64,000 nt of DNA from Mikania micrantha (GCA_009363875.1 CM018695.1:48903161-48967160); one strand, 5' to 3'; shown: positions 32,923-46,450, counted from the first letter of the stretch. A program made the numbers and translations. Notes: generated from the letters alone by a model not told the origin.

Positions 32923-34600
32923 TCTACCTCTTAGCACCCACACTTCACCATCTCTTCTGATTCAAATTTCATTAACAAACTCCTTTCTAAATTCTTTTAA
33001 CCCATAAGGAATCAGTTTCCCTTTGTTTATTCAACCGAAACCATTCAAGCTCCAATCGACCCACGATTTGAACTTGATCGATCCTAAAACCTTAGGGGTT
33101 TTATTCTAGTCATTCAAATGACTGTGTGGGTGATTTTAATTTGAACTATCATTCACTATAACCCACTCAATCGGTTATAAACAGATTCGAACTCAAGTTC
33201 ATCAATTCCCAATTCGAATCAATCGAATTGATGATCAACAGATTCTAAATTCATAGGTTTTCATTGTGAATGATATTTCGAACATGTCTGAGTTGTTTGA
33301 TTCAAAAACTAAGTCCATCTATATCAAAATCCCCAAATCTTTTTTTTTTCAAGAACCCTAAAACCCAATCTCATAAAATTCATGTTTTTATATAAAATTG
33401 ATATTGTCTTAGCCTTAATCGGAACCTTATGAAAGTTAAGGAACCATTTAATTTAATTCTTAAGACTGTTATAGTCGAAATCCCCAAAAACGTTTTCCTC
33501 ATGAACCCTAATGATCAAAATCCACTAATTCGATGTTAAAACCTCAAATTGATTTAGGATTAAGCTTAGTCGAAATCTTCTGAAGCTACAGATAGCTTCT
33601 AATTTGATTTTCAGTTTCGATTTCATGAAAACCCCCAAATCCTATTCTCTCAAGAACCCTATAGATAGAAACCATTCTATTAATTGTTATCTGATGCAAT
33701 TAAGATATGTTTTTCATTGAGAAGATGATTCCGAACCTCACTGTATCATTTGATTTCATTTCTAAACTCGATTGAACCGAAACCCCCAATTCGTCTTACA
33801 CCATAAACCCTAGAAATCGAAATCATTAGATTTGTGTTTGCTTCATGAAATTGGCATATGAGTTAGCTTAGTCGGAGGTTTCTGAAACTAATGGTGATAT
33901 TTAATTTCATTTTAGAATCCATCTCGATCGAAACCCCCAAAACCGTTTTCGTGATGAACCCTAGAATTAGAGTCCATACAATTCGAGTTTTTGACATGCA
34001 ATCAGTATAGGGGTTTGCTTAATCGGCCTGTTTAGAGTGTGTAAGAGTGATCACTTACTTGTTTTGATGTAGGATTGTTGTAGGTCGACTTCAAGCCCTA
34101 GGTTCGGCCTCCTCGCAATCGAATTCTTCAATCCAAAGCTTCTGGGATCAATTCGTTGCTTGTATTATCCTCTGAGTGTGCCGAATGATGTTTAGGGAAG
34201 TGCAACTGTGCGAATGATGTTCGGGTTATACGAATTTGATGCCATTTAGGAACGGTTACGACTTTTGGTCTCATTAGGCCTTTAATTCGATTGATGATGA
34301 TGTTAATAACACCTGGTAACTGTTACTAATCATTAAGGTACTGATCATAACAGGTTTAATTATATTATAATGGCCCATTGATGTGAATTTCGAATTCCCT
34401 TGATTATCTAGGACGAATTTTGACTTCTAAAGGTCAAAATTGCTTACTTAACCTTTTTACAAGTCTAATTCTTGTAAATTAAATGCCTTATAATTGATTT
34501 TGTTGAATTCTAGACCTTTTTGTTTGGTTTCGTGCGATTTCGTATCGTTCCGGTTAGTTTTGGATTAACGGTGTTAATCCGGAAAAGCCGGATTGTCACA

Positions 34601-35940
34601 TAACACATGCGTTTATGCACAATAATCACTATAGCATATGAAAGAGATATATGTTATAGTTAACTATAGTTATAAATTCTGTGGGATTTATTATAAAGTG
34701 ATAATGACATATAGATGTTTCTATTACTTTCATTGTGTTTAAAATTATGTGGATTATGTGTCTACAAACTTAGAAGAGCATCCTAAATACATAGTATGAG
34801 ATACAACAAATGAAAAGTTGAAATTAATATGTTGTATGTCATAATGAAACATGACTTTCTATTGAAGGAGGACTTCAAAACTAACCATGTGACGAGGTCA
34901 CTTACGATGATTTTGATAAACGATGACAGTGTTGAAGAAATAACACTTTGAGACTGGATGTGTATATATCATTCTTGCATCCGTTTAAAATATGTTGTTT
35001 ATTATATTTTATTATGTTCAATTATAACTTGAGTTTATTTATTTCTAAAATAAACAAGTTGATTTAAATATAATAAAATGATATTTAAATGTTGGAGGAT
35101 TTTAATTTGAAATTTTAATAAAAATACATATTTTAACAGAAAGTACAAGTAGTGATTTGCATGAATACAACGAGGGAGTTGTGATCATGACTTATGTTGC
35201 AAGTCGCAAATTAAACATCTAATGTAATATGGTGAGTGCATTAAGATGAAATACACAAAAACGAAAGATGTTGTCTAATGTTGAGAGCATCAACATGGAA
35301 ATGCATAAGTGTGCTTTGGAATGACTATGACATATGAACGAATATATGTTATGATACTTATAATAACGATGGTCATGCTGATTATTCTACAATCATTAAC
35401 GTTACATTACTGAAATTATATAGAGGATTTATCTTTCAATTTGGAAGAGCATCCCAAATAAATCACTTTAGACAAATGTGATGTCATATTGTTGAGTATA
35501 AATCTTGTGAGTCTAGTGATTTTATACAAATTTCATTCATCATATTGGTGATGAATGTGTTCACCAAAGTGACTTGAGTTAAGACTTATGTTTAAGTTCT
35601 TATGATTAAATGGTGAAGCCTTAGAGATTAAAGGCAAATGAGTTATGATCCTATATAATGGATGAAGTTAAATATGGTTATGAGTTTTCCTTAAACAAGG
35701 GTTTAAAAATGTCATCATTCTTGTCTAAACTAAGATATGAATGTTTTTAGAGATAATGTGTTATCTCTTGGAGCTGTGAATGATCAGAATGATGCATCTT
35801 CTGTTCACATGCTAATATTTTAGTCTAAAGCATGCTAGATTAGTACATGTTAATTTAGATGCTCTGCGGAGATTAAATTAATTTTAAACATTCAATATAT
35901 GTGATTACATGAGAATGAATTGTACTTTTATAGTTTTATG
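34601..35940 (+). pseudogene. decayed, probably Copia-derived sequence
   Basis: This AT-rich stretch is full of stops. The word HARLVHVNLDALRRLN near 35830-35875 resembles the GAG-pre-integrase motif (WHxRLGH) of Copia, which would follow in order the protease seen before 27584. A TGTTGGAGGATTTT sequence near 35090 resembles the start of a Copia LTR. Neither is conclusive. Confidence 0.35.
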
Positions 35941-35949
35941 AACATAACT

Positions 35950-38361
35950 TCATTCACTTAATAAATGATAACTGAGAGGCATTTTTGCCAATACGCGACA
36001 CCCTCAAACACGCAAAAATCTTTATAAAACCAATGTTAATCATTTCTACACTCCTTTTCACCGAATCTACTCGACTGAAACACTTCACCTCGACCAAAAC
36101 CAATCTGTTACCACCATTTCCATCCGTATGAGTCATCAAGAGCAACACTTGGAGGTCCATTGAAGATTTGAAGCTCAAGCTTGGAAGAAGAGATCGAAGA
36201 ATCATCTAAATCCCCAGGTTAGCTGCCGTGTTCTCGATTTCAGCCCCTCATAGAGCTACTACGGACCTGCATAAGCTCCATTTCAGCGATCTAAGGCTTT
36301 GTGAGGTAGTATCTATGCTCAATCTATCCTAAAACCACTTCAACACACACATGCATTGAGAATCACTCACATGCAACACCCTTGATGCCTCATGCATGAA
36401 ATCTCACCTATTAGAATCTGTGATTTCATGATTCAATGATTGATTTGATGATATAGGAATGATCTATGATAATGTTATTGAGATTTGTGATTTATTTGTG
36501 GTGATTATGATGAAATGGGTGTTTTTGGTCACATGCATGCACGATCCATGTTGATTTACATGAATATTGATATTAAAATGTTGTTATATGTGATATGTGA
36601 AAAGATTTGTAAGATCTTGAAGCGTTGAAAATGTCAAGAAATGGTTATTTGCATATATTTCTAATTTTAGAAACTTTGTTATTACAAAGTATGGATGGAT
36701 GATGAAATAGGGACATGCATGCTAGTAAAAAGATGATTTGGAACTAATATAGTGATTATTGGAGTATTTGGTTTGTTAAAATTGCTAAAAGTCATGATTT
36801 GCACATTTATTTCCATAAATAGTAATTTTAAGTTACAAATGTGCAAGGATGATGAACTTGATGACGTTGGTATGTTTAACATGATTTCTTGGGTTGATAT
36901 GATAACAATGTGGATTATTGATGCTTTCGAATGATTAAAATCGATGATATGACATAAGTTACTATAAATAGTAACTTTATTTTACGAAATCGGTGAATGG
37001 CAACATGCTAGTCATAATGAATATGATCAAGTGGTTATTTGAAACTAGGATATTGATATTGTGATGAGATTGGTTGTTAGACTTAGTGGAACACGCTTGT
37101 TTTTGCAACTTACTAAAAATAGTAACTTTTAAACGCGAAACATGCTTAACCGGCTATGTGTGACAATGTGCTATGTGATAACAAGTTCATATAGGTTAAC
37201 TATGCCTATTAGAATAAACGGAAAGTGATTTCTTGCACGACTTGCTTAATATGAAACTTTCCTAAAATAGGAACTTACTATAAATAGTAAGTTACCTCAC
37301 GGATGCGACTTTGGTGCTCACATACATCACACGACACTAAATCGCACGTTACACGAACACTTGAACTAAAAACGTCACCAACGGGTCGCTAGGTCAAACA
37401 CGGTCAACGCGACCCATATAACAACTTAGAGTTGTTTGGACACGAACACGGTCCTATGAGACCCACACGAATGTGAACACAAACTCATAACACCTATGTG
37501 ATATAGGTAACCGCTAAAGAGGCGCACAACTCCGTTCTCGTACGAACGCACTCTACTAAAACTCAGGTGAGTTTACGGCCCCACTTTTACTCTTTAACTG
37601 ATTTTGCTAAACTTTTGGGGTGAGAATACAATGCAACTGTTTTAGATATATGACTGGTATGTTATAAAACTATTTTGAGTGTAACTATTATCGCATTAAG
37701 CCCTCACGTATCCTTATCGTAAGTTGTGTAACAAACGAGTCATTATTACGTAGTACTACTGGGTTTGACTAGCCCCACTCGGCAACAATGTTGACTGGAG
37801 GTCATAACCAGTGTAATATCGATGATGATTTCCGGGTTCAGCGATGACCCGGGTAGGCAAAGGAAACAGTCGAGTTTCGGTAAGATGAACTGACACACTC
37901 ACGGATCGTAGATCCACAAACAACTTAACATACCCAGTATATGTCTGTCTACTGTTTTATGTCTGTCTAAACCCGTGAACTCACCAACTTTATAGTTGAC
38001 ACGTTTTCGCATGTATTCTCAGGTAACTGATGGAACCCAAGCTAGGATGCACTGGAGGACACACAAGAGAGTCTCATGCATATAGACTCTAGTCGTAGGC
38101 TTATGATTTGGTTTTTGTCTCTTTAAATAATATCAATTATGTAGTGTCTGATACGTTTTACTTTTCTGCTGCAACAATTTACATTTCCGCTGCTTTAAAC
38201 ATTACACTTTCCCGCTGCATATTTATTAAACTTGTCTTATTTACAAAAGTGTATGGTTGTGTATCTCATATATAGTTGTTCTATATGACCATGAGCTATG
38301 ATCCTGGCCATGTCACACCCACACGGTCTGACACCGCACGTGGGAATTTGGGGGTGTGACA
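35950..38361 (+). repeat. plus-oriented gypsy LTR, left border unclear
   Basis: It ends ATTTGGGGGTGTGACA at 38361, the usual 3' end of this LTR class in the opposite orientation. TATA-like TTTATAAAA lies near 36020. Blocks GTGAGTTTACGGCCCC (37564) and GAACTCACCAACTT (37977) match those in the nested LTR at 31200 and 32140. The bases after it (CCAAG) belong to a gag sequence. I did not find a matching CCAAG next to a TG start on the left, so the start could be further left or deleted. Confidence 0.6.
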
Positions 38362-38973
38362 CCAAGTGTGGCACAAACAAACTGAGTTCATGGAAATGGG
38401 TTGTATAAAGAAGGTTCTCTCCACTATCTTGCTTGAGCTCATAGAATTCGGCTTCAAGCTTCCTCATTTCGTTACGAGGATAGAAGTCCTCGGTCATAAG
38501 TTGCTTGACCTAAGACTAGGTCAAAGCTAAAGCAGCATCCGAACCCCTAGTTCGCTTCTCACTATTAAAGCGAGTACTCTCTTCTAAAGGTTCTCAGGAC
38601 AGTCAAAATGAATAAACGTGCTCTCAATGCTTTCAAACCATTAGAGCAGTCCAGTTGATCCTTCAAAACCAATGAACTTTACAGGGTTGCAAGAGTTAAA
38701 GTGTTTGAAGGTGAAGGTTTAAGTTGCACCCCCACCATTTCCATTGTTTTGAACTAGGTTCGTATTCGCATCTTGATTGAGCTGAGTCACCAAGGCTGGT
38801 AGCACAACAACCATTTACTGAGAAATGATTTGGGCCAACTCATGTATAGTGTGGTTTTTGGTGTTAGTGGTGTTGGTGGCATTTGTGTTGGTGTTGTTGG
38901 CATTGGTGTTGGTGTTGTTGGCGTCGGTGTTGGTGTTGGTGTTGTTGGCATTGCTGCGAAGAAGACGAGGCAT
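38362..38973 (-). pseudogene. gypsy gag N-terminal fragment, broken
   Basis: It starts with ATG at 38971-38973 (MPRLLRSNANNTNTN), followed by an Asn/Thr-rich stretch from GTTGGTGTTG-like repeats. After several stops, gag homology resumes (FKHFNSCNPVKFIGFEG, then MTEDFYPRNEMRKLEAEFYELK) and ends in HELSLFVPHLV at 38362. Relatives continue there with the rest of gag, so the sequence was cut at this point, probably by the LTR ending at 38361, with loss of everything beyond. Confidence 0.75.
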
Positions 38974-39160
38974 GATTCTAAAGGAGTTCAATTGAAAAGG
39001 GTTAGGATATATATAACTCAAAGAGTTCAAATAAGGGATAGAGAGTTCAAATGAAAGTTCAATCACAAAGCAATAATTGGATTGTATTCTCTACATGAGG
39101 GTCCCTAGGTTATAGTATAGGCCAAACCGTTTAAGTAACATGACCTATATTTCTCTATAA

Positions 39161-39177
39161 CCATGGCTCTGATACCA
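39161..39177 (-). other. primer binding site (tRNA-iMet type)
   Basis: The minus strand reads TGGTATCAGAGCCATGG, three bases after the LTR end. It matches the standard plant tRNA-iMet site. Confidence 0.88.
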
Positions 39178-41639
39178 ATCTGTCACACCCCGAGCCGGCG
39201 GCCTGGATCGACTTTCCCGTCGGGCGGAAGGTTCCGGGGCGTGATATCGTTTGATAATCGAAATGATCAGATTGTTTACATAGCACATGATAAATAAATG
39301 AGAAATGCTAACATGACAATGAAATAGAATTACAAAGTTAAATTACATTGTTTTCTCATAATTTAACTAAGTAAATCTAATCAAAAGAATCAATGAGTTT
39401 ATATCTTGTATCTGTACAAGATATACAAAAGATGATTCACTATTTTGCCATTCAAAAGTATGCAACACCAAAAGTAGCTAGACCTTCTTAAAGTCCACTA
39501 GCTATGTCCCTGTATGTCTGGTGACTAAACTTGTTCTTCATATGAGAAAACATGCATTTAAACAAAGTCAACACTAGGTTGGTGAGTTCATAAGTTGGAT
39601 AATTGAAAAACTTGATTTGTTCACATACACAATCACCATGTCATACATGATACTTGTAAGTTGTTTGATTCACCCGTTCACCCAATGGCCTCTCCATAGT
39701 TATATTTACAAATAATATCTCATCCTATTAGTTATGCTTATATATAAGGCATATGTAGGGGAACAAGCCCCAGCCAACATCCCACCACATAACTAATAGA
39801 ACTCCACACCACTTGCAATACAACTATAGATAACCATTTTCCTTTCACCTGTCCGTGTGTGTTCATCACCCATTGTGTCATACGTAGAATAATATTATAA
39901 GAGGGGTTTAGTTATCAAACCGAAGTATTGATAAACCCTCAATGTGTTAAGGAAAGTAGATTAATTTAATCTGATCCTTGTTATTATTCTATTACTTGTG
40001 GGGTTAACTGTTAATCACTTTTAAATAATAAGAGTGTTAGTTAACCAATTGATGTATGTTTTCAACTTGGAGTGCATAGAGCCTAAAAGGAATCCATTGC
40101 AATCCTCACGTAATCAGATTACAATGCATCCGATTTACCTCTACCACTTTGTATTACCGTAGGCCTCATCGAAACGGTTACTAGTAATATGACATGAGAG
40201 AAAATAAATTCCTCAGTCTACTAGTCAACGGGTAACGATGGATTAATTACAATTTCACTGTATATTAATATCACCATGTGTCGCTTTCCAGACCCTGACT
40301 ATTCGTCGCCCTGTCACCGGTCATACGTTACCGGCCAATGAATCAATACGATCAACATACTAGCCCTACAAGCTAGAGGTTTGTGAGACCTATGGTACCA
40401 CTATGCTATCGTCGGTTTAGTCACGTCAAACTAACTGGTCAGCGATTCGAAAAAGGGACTTACAATAATCAACTTGAGTACAAGGCACATGATTGAAATG
40501 ATATAATACAGACAATTCAATAGTAATCAATTGTATTGCGAGTTCATAAGTGTTGTTTGTTCTCAATGTTGTATGTTCTCGTTGTTGTTAACAAAGTTAA
40601 ATAAGATATTGTCTTATTAGATTATGTTAATTGTTGTGTGAATGATGTTGTCTTATAAGATCTTGTTGTTCCATATAGTCACCCTGTTGTCACTAAGATG
40701 TGGTAAGAACTAGTTCTTACTACACTTAGTCGACTCAGGTGGTGGATGATACTTGTTTCATGTTATCTTGTAGTATGTAACGAGCTATAAGCTGAGTGTT
40801 ATAAGAACTTGTCTTATTACACTTAACTAACTCTGGTGTTGAATGATATTATGAAGATATATTATCTCATATCATTCATGTTTGTGTTGTTGTTGTCATC
40901 ATGTTCACTTGTGATAATCTGTTCTTGTGAGAATAATTAAGCGTTATAAGATATAATCTTATAACTATATTATTCTGTTGTGTTGATGATTTATGAAATT
41001 ATATTTTCATATTCATCTTAGTTGTTCCTGTCATATCATGATCATACAAACATGCATACAATGATAATTGATAATAAGTCAAGCAATATTATCTAATCAA
41101 AGCATAAGCAAAATGTTAAACATAAAACTTTTAAGTAAATAAAAGTTAAGCATGTTTCTCGGCCCCGAGAGTTTAAAATCAGTTAAGATTAGAAAAGGGG
41201 CATATGAACTCACCTTTTTATTGAAGTGGTTGACTTAGCTTAAATAAGAAGTGCACGTGCTATTTGATTGTACTTGTTGTTGATTTCACGATCCTGTATT
41301 GATTTCATATTGGATGTAACTTATGAGTGTAAGTTATAGGAACTCGTGCGTGTGTACGTGTTAACTCTAAAATTGGTTAACACTCGTAGGTCTCGATTGT
41401 CCTCATTCGGCCCCGTTTACTTGTTATGGGTTTTACATATTCATTGGCTCATTTGACTTAACACTTGAAATCACTTGTTAACGTATTCGAACTACATTAT
41501 TTTAGAATTTATGAACTTAAGTCCAAAACCTTACTTCCTTTGTAGTAACTTAGTTTGGGAATTCCATGCACGTTATCATAATTAGACTGATTTAATGTGT
41601 TAGATTTTCTCATTAACCGTGTGACCGAATGTGGGACTA

Positions 41640-41880
41640 GTCTTGGGCCGAAATAGTCATAATGGACCGTGTGATGATATTGGGCTGAATATAGATGGGC
41701 CTTGGGCCGGTTGTGTTGTGTGGGCCAAGATATTGAACTAAAAGTATTTCATGGGTCAATCGTTTGTGTTTGGGCTGAAAGAGTTGTCTTGTGCCGGTTG
41801 TTACATGGGCTGAAGGAAAAAGGGTTTGGGCTGAATGTCATATGTTGTTGGGCTCAACCAAAGGGATGTCTTAGACCCAT
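41640..41880 (-). promoter_or_regulatory. TGGGCC/TGGGCT group in LTR
   Basis: About ten TGGGCC or TGGGCT words occur in 240 bp, mostly TTGGGCYG. It is the counterpart of the array at 29915-30790 in the sister LTR, but shorter. Confidence 0.45.
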
Positions 41881-41934
41881 TACATAGATCGAATAGTAGT
41901 CACTTGATTATGGGTTTGGTCATCACTAAGTCAG

Positions 41935-42430
41935 CGAACCTAATAGCTCCACACATAGGTTCAGTTGTAATAGTTTTAGCAGTCATGGTTCGTGGTTCTT
42001 CCTTGGTTCGCCAACTACCAATTAGGCTAAGTATAGGTTCGGAGAATAAAAGGGTTCGGCCGTAGGGATTGGGGTACAGGTTCGTGACCACCCCAAGGTT
42101 CGCACCCATAGATTCGTTGTCCAGCAGGTTCGGTCAGTATGGTTGCCAAAGTAGGGTTCGGCCAAGGCACCTGTAGGTTCGTCCAGCAGTGGGTTCGTTT
42201 ACTTGAAGGTTCGGCTAATGGAATTGGTTCGACTGAAGATCACAGGTTCTCCAAATGCATGAAAGGTTCGCCCTAGATGTTGAATGGTTCGGCTGACCAC
42301 ATGCTGGTCCAGGTTCGGTGGTGCTGAGGTTCGGCCAAGGTGAAGACTCGCCTAGCTGAGTAGGTTTGTTCCCCTAGTTCCATACAGCCGAGGTTCGACT
42401 CTCCTCTGCTCCCACACGAACCTGCACCTT
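41935..42430. repeat. GGTTCG motif array in LTR
   Basis: About seventeen GGTTCG words are present, mostly AGGTTCGGCC and similar. It is the counterpart of the array at 20280-20830 in a diverged LTR, with little conservation between the words. Confidence 0.8.
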
Positions 42431-42808
42431 CCCATCATCTTCTTCATCATGCATCACTGGTCCTAAACGGTTTACATGGTGGGGTCTAGAGCTAGAGGTT
42501 TAACGAGATGTAGGGTTAGTGTGTGAGGGTTCTAGAACTATTTTCAAGTGTTGAGTCGGACAAAGCAAGAAAACCATTCATGGCTCAATACCTTGTTTTT
42601 GGCTGGATAAACCTCCAGATCGGTTGTACTTCCTTGTAGAGGGTGATTGTAGCTACGTGTGGACACCAAGAACGCCCGATTTCGTCCACAAACGAGTGAG
42701 ATATTGCGATTTGAAGTTGAAATCTAGAGAGAGAGTGAAAGGTTCGTGGGTGGTGGTTTTAGAGAGAGAAGGAGAAGAGAAAAATGAGAAAAAGGAACTC
42801 ATTAAGGG

Positions 42809-42816
42809 TATTTATA
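42809..42816 (-). promoter_or_regulatory. TATA box of the LTR
   Basis: The minus strand reads TATAAATA, flanked by GGGGTA...CCTTAATG. It is equivalent to 29204-29211 in the sister LTR. Confidence 0.6.
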
Positions 42817-43773
42817 CCCCGAGTGAGTTCGGATTCGTTTTTGTTGCTCGGTTCGTGTTTCGTTGCGTTTCCGGAACGTAACGCGTATTTTTACACATTT
42901 AAATAAAAAGGATTCTTTTTATTTATTTTTTGATGAGTTTCAAAATTGTAAAACGTATAATATTAAAATTTCTTAAATTATTTCCGTTCGTGTCGTATTT
43001 TGTTTCGTTTCGTCAGATTGCGTCACCATCGCGCGTATTCGTGCAAATCGTCACCCGAACGAACACAACGATGGTTTTGCTCTCTGATGCTTGTTTTCTA
43101 CTTTCCAGTCATTATTTCAGAACGTTAAACTCACAGATATGTTTGTGTGAATCGTCACCCACGCAAACACACTGTCAGTTCGTTATTCTAAAATAACACT
43201 GCAATTATGTTTGAATTGTGTTTCCTCACTAACGGACTCAACTAACTTCCTGTTTTCACATTGTTTTCATACTGATTTGTCGGCCATCAGATTCCTGTCA
43301 TCTATGGATATCAGATCGCAACCGACATGTTCTTGTTGTTTACATGTACACTGTTGCCTTTCTTGATTCGTTGTCTTAACTGCACTTAGGTTTTCACCTA
43401 AATACAAACAACTATAGTTTATCGTGAGTGTTGTACTTACAGTATTTAAGTTTTCACATAAATACGTACAACTGTTTCTTGTATTTTGATTGCTGTTATC
43501 ACAAACATTGTTCAAACAATTGTATTTACACACAGTAAAAGTGAAAGTACACGTACCGTACGGACTTGCCGGACGATCGGGTACTGGATGTCACATGTAT
43601 GCTCATGTTGGTCTTATGTTTGCTTATTTTTTACATAACTTTGTGTGTCTATGGTATGTTGTTGGGTTGCCTCCCTGTGTGATACGACTCTCAAAAAAAT
43701 AATAATTAATAATAATAACAATAGTTTACTAATCGTAATACCTAAAAAAGAATTCAAATTTTGAAAACCTTTT

Positions 43774-43893
43774 GAGCTGGGGTCTCTCACGAAGCAACAT
43801 CTCTACCGTATTGTGGTAGGGGTAAGGTATGTATTCATCTTTCCTCCCCAGACCCCACAAAGTGGGATTACACTGAGGACGTGTTGTTGTTGA
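43774..43893 (+). mobile_element. Au-like SINE, 5' truncated
   Basis: The body contains GGGTCTCTCACGAAGCAAC, the word GTGGTAGGGGTAAGG, CCTCCCCAGACCCCAC and TGGGATTACACTGAGG, ending in TTG repeats. This is the 3' half of the widespread plant Au SINE, which ends in a short TTG run. The tRNA-derived head is missing. No clear target duplication. Confidence 0.8.
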
Positions 43894-46280
43894 TTATTTC
43901 ATTTGTACATATCTTATATCAACTTTCTATTCAAGTTGAGTTCTCATGTAGGCTATAATTGTGATTTTTAATAGCGTATTTACAACTTGTTTTAGTTTAA
44001 TTTTATCATAGATTAGAAATGTTGGTTTACATAAGTTGGTGAAGATCATGTGGTTTTTAAATTTTTGATATTCAGATGGATCCTAATCATGGTCATTTAG
44101 TTCTTTTAATTATTATCGGTTCCTATGGGTTCTTGGATCTTATCATACATACTGACATGTATGAATTTTTTGTAGTCAAAGTCAATTGTTGAACTATTGT
44201 TACAAATAACCAGATAAATTGATCGATCTTTGGAAAAATTAGTCTGGTTTTACTTATTAACATGTATCATGAAGAGAAAGTTGTGTGTAGTAGATTCCTA
44301 TCAAAATACATATCGATTTGGAAATTAAAGGAACAAAAAAGAACCTTCTGACTAAGGGATGAACTATCATGTATTTCTGTAGCATAATTGAGATAAAAAT
44401 AACAAGAAACTTCTTGAAATGATAAAAATTTAGTTATTGTTGACTTTGATTATTTATGCATGTTTTAAAATAAATACATGATGATTAGCACAACGTGTTT
44501 GTCTTTGTTGTTTGTTTGTAGTTTTCTTTGCATTTTGTTGTCTTTATGTTTTCCATGTGATCATCAATAGTGATTTTTGAAGCTCTTTTTTACTTTACCA
44601 TGTTTGAAACTAAAATTTATGGATTGCTTCTTATTGTAATCTGAATATATTAGTGTGGATGGGCATTTGTAATAATATTTATTTCATTATGCATGTTAAT
44701 TGAAAACATGAGAAAGACTTGCCATTTCATATTAACCAATTATAAGTTATGAACCGAACCTTACTACTTTCACTTCAAGCGTGGTTTAACATATAAACTA
44801 CTACTTAAAAACAATCTTTATAATCACACTTATGAATTTTATAATTTAAAATGCCTGAAGCACATAAGTATTGCATTTTTTTGATGCCTATTATATATAT
44901 TTTTTGCTTCTTCTATTTTTAATGATCATGATATTTTTTTTCCCATTTATACACATGTTATGACCCATCCAACTATTATTTGAAATAATTGATTTGAATG
45001 AGTCTTCATTTGAAAAGCTTAACAGATTTATTTGGATTTTAACCATGTTTAACAATTGATTTTCCCCGTCTTAAAGTTGGGCAGATCTTTACTGTAAAGT
45101 GGTAGGTTCAAATATTGAACTATCTTGAGGATAATAAATAAGGCTGATCAATCTTCTAATTGTAAAATTCTCCTTTAGGTTATTACCATGCATAATTTTT
45201 AAATTACTAACTTATGTATTCTCAAATATTTAGGGTGCCATCAATTACATTTTTGAGAAGGCACATAGGTTGGTTGTCCTATCTGATCATTACTTTTATT
45301 GTAGTCTATTCTTCAATCAAATGTATGGTAAATGTTACATTGATTTAGGTTTTGTCATTTGTTTGTTACGAAGAAGATTATGATAAGCAATTTCCTTAAT
45401 TATTACCCTTTAAATTTACATACTATTTTGCGTATTAACTTAAAAAAAGTTATCTTTGATAACTAGAAACCAATGGGTTTTTTTGGTTCCAATTAATGTT
45501 TAAGATTTTGTAGAAAGGTTTTAAGAGTTTTTGATGACTTATGTTGAACCATAACCTTTGAAAATTTTTAAGACAAAAACACCGCACATGATGTTTATAA
45601 TTATTTACATTATGTTCATTATTTAAGGCGTAAATCAAGATTTAGCTCTCGATCATTTTCATAGGCTTTAACCCTCTAAATGGTGAGATTTTGTTTTCAT
45701 ATTTCAATTGTAATTTTAGAGGTTTTAATCTTAGTTGAGATGTGCCCTCGAGAAATACATCTAGACGACGTGTATAAAGCTTATGAGGAACAAAAAACAC
45801 ATCATGGTGAAGCAAAATACGTGTGACATTGCTTTCCTACTTCATTCCAGTCTAGATGCTACTGTTCGATTAATAGTATGTTTGTTATCTACGTTTTACT
45901 TGATTGTTAGGGGAATCTTTTTTGTTTTATTTTAGATGATTTGTGGATTGCTTTGTCTACTGCATTGAAGTTCTAAAATTGGGTTGTAATTGTTAGCATC
46001 AAAGTTCTAAAATTTGATTGTAATGATTGTTGATATTTTGAGAGGATGATGATTTTCTTAGTTGTAGAGTAATCAAACTAAGTTTATAGTATTGCAAAGG
46101 ACAAATTCTTGATATTAAGTCAAATATACTGAAAAATGTATTATTATCTAAGTTATTAGTTGGTCACAAGGAGTTTAATCTGTTACTCTTTTTTATTGCA
46201 CGTTTTCAATTATTAGGATGTAAAACATACATATGCAAGCTTTACATTAGACATAAACCAACCATGCCCATCTTTTTGTC
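43894..46280. other. AT-rich intergenic stretch, no supported gene
   Basis: Long ORFs are absent. Two exon-like pieces (GAINYIFEKAHRLVV after an AG at about 45233, and VEMCPREIHLDDVYKAYEE near 45740) stand out by composition, but I do not recognise them. They may be decayed or captured gene fragments. A possible Helitron 3' end follows at 46289. Confidence 0.4.
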
Positions 46281-46288
46281 GTCAAGAA

Positions 46289-46323
46289 GTTGCGCGCCGC
46301 AACGCTTGCTGATTTAATGCTAG
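46289..46323 (+). mobile_element. possible Helitron 3' end
   Basis: A perfect six-pair hairpin (GTTGCG-CGC-CGCAAC, 46289-46303) is followed after 16 nt by CTAG and a T. This is the layout of Helitron 3' ends (hairpin, then CTRR, target T), although the usual spacing is about 10-12. No 5' TC end was identified to the left. Confidence 0.35.
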
Positions 46324-46450
46324 TTAAAAAATAACAAAGAATCTGATAATCGAACAAAAATCAGAATTTCTTTTTTGTTACATGTATACATTGGCTTACG
46401 GTTTTTAACGCTTTTTGATTTTTTTGAGTACTCGTTTGTTTAATATATTA

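Larger units (their letters stand above)
27584..34600 (-). mobile_element. solo LTR (same family as the left element) split by another LTR
   Basis: It begins TGTCACACCCCC and ends GGATTGTCACA. The flanking 5-bp direct repeats are TAACA (27579-27583 and 34601-34605). Removing the nested LTR and its duplication leaves about 2892 bp, in line with the two related LTRs of the window. No internal gypsy sequence is left. It was inserted into the Copia body. Confidence 0.93.
39181..43595 (-). repeat. 5' LTR of a fourth minus-strand gypsy element
   Basis: It begins TGTCACACCCCGAGCCGG next to the PBS and ends GGATGTCACA at 43595, 4415 bp. It is the sister of the nested LTR at 28422-32541: the opposite strand of the latter begins TGTCACACCCCGAGCCGG too. 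It includes a TGGGC(C) group (41640-41880), a GGTTCG array (41935-42430) and a TATA box (42809-42816, minus strand). Its element has lost pol and the 3' LTR. Confidence 0.88.

Noticed and set aside
43267..43533. Cys-rich ORF at the end of the LTR
   Set aside because: Within the LTR, not conserved in the sister LTR at 28422-32541.
18219..43595. One gypsy element split in two (3' half 18219-24874, 5' half 38362-43595)
   Set aside because: The two LTRs differ strongly at both ends and in length, so they belong to different subfamilies.
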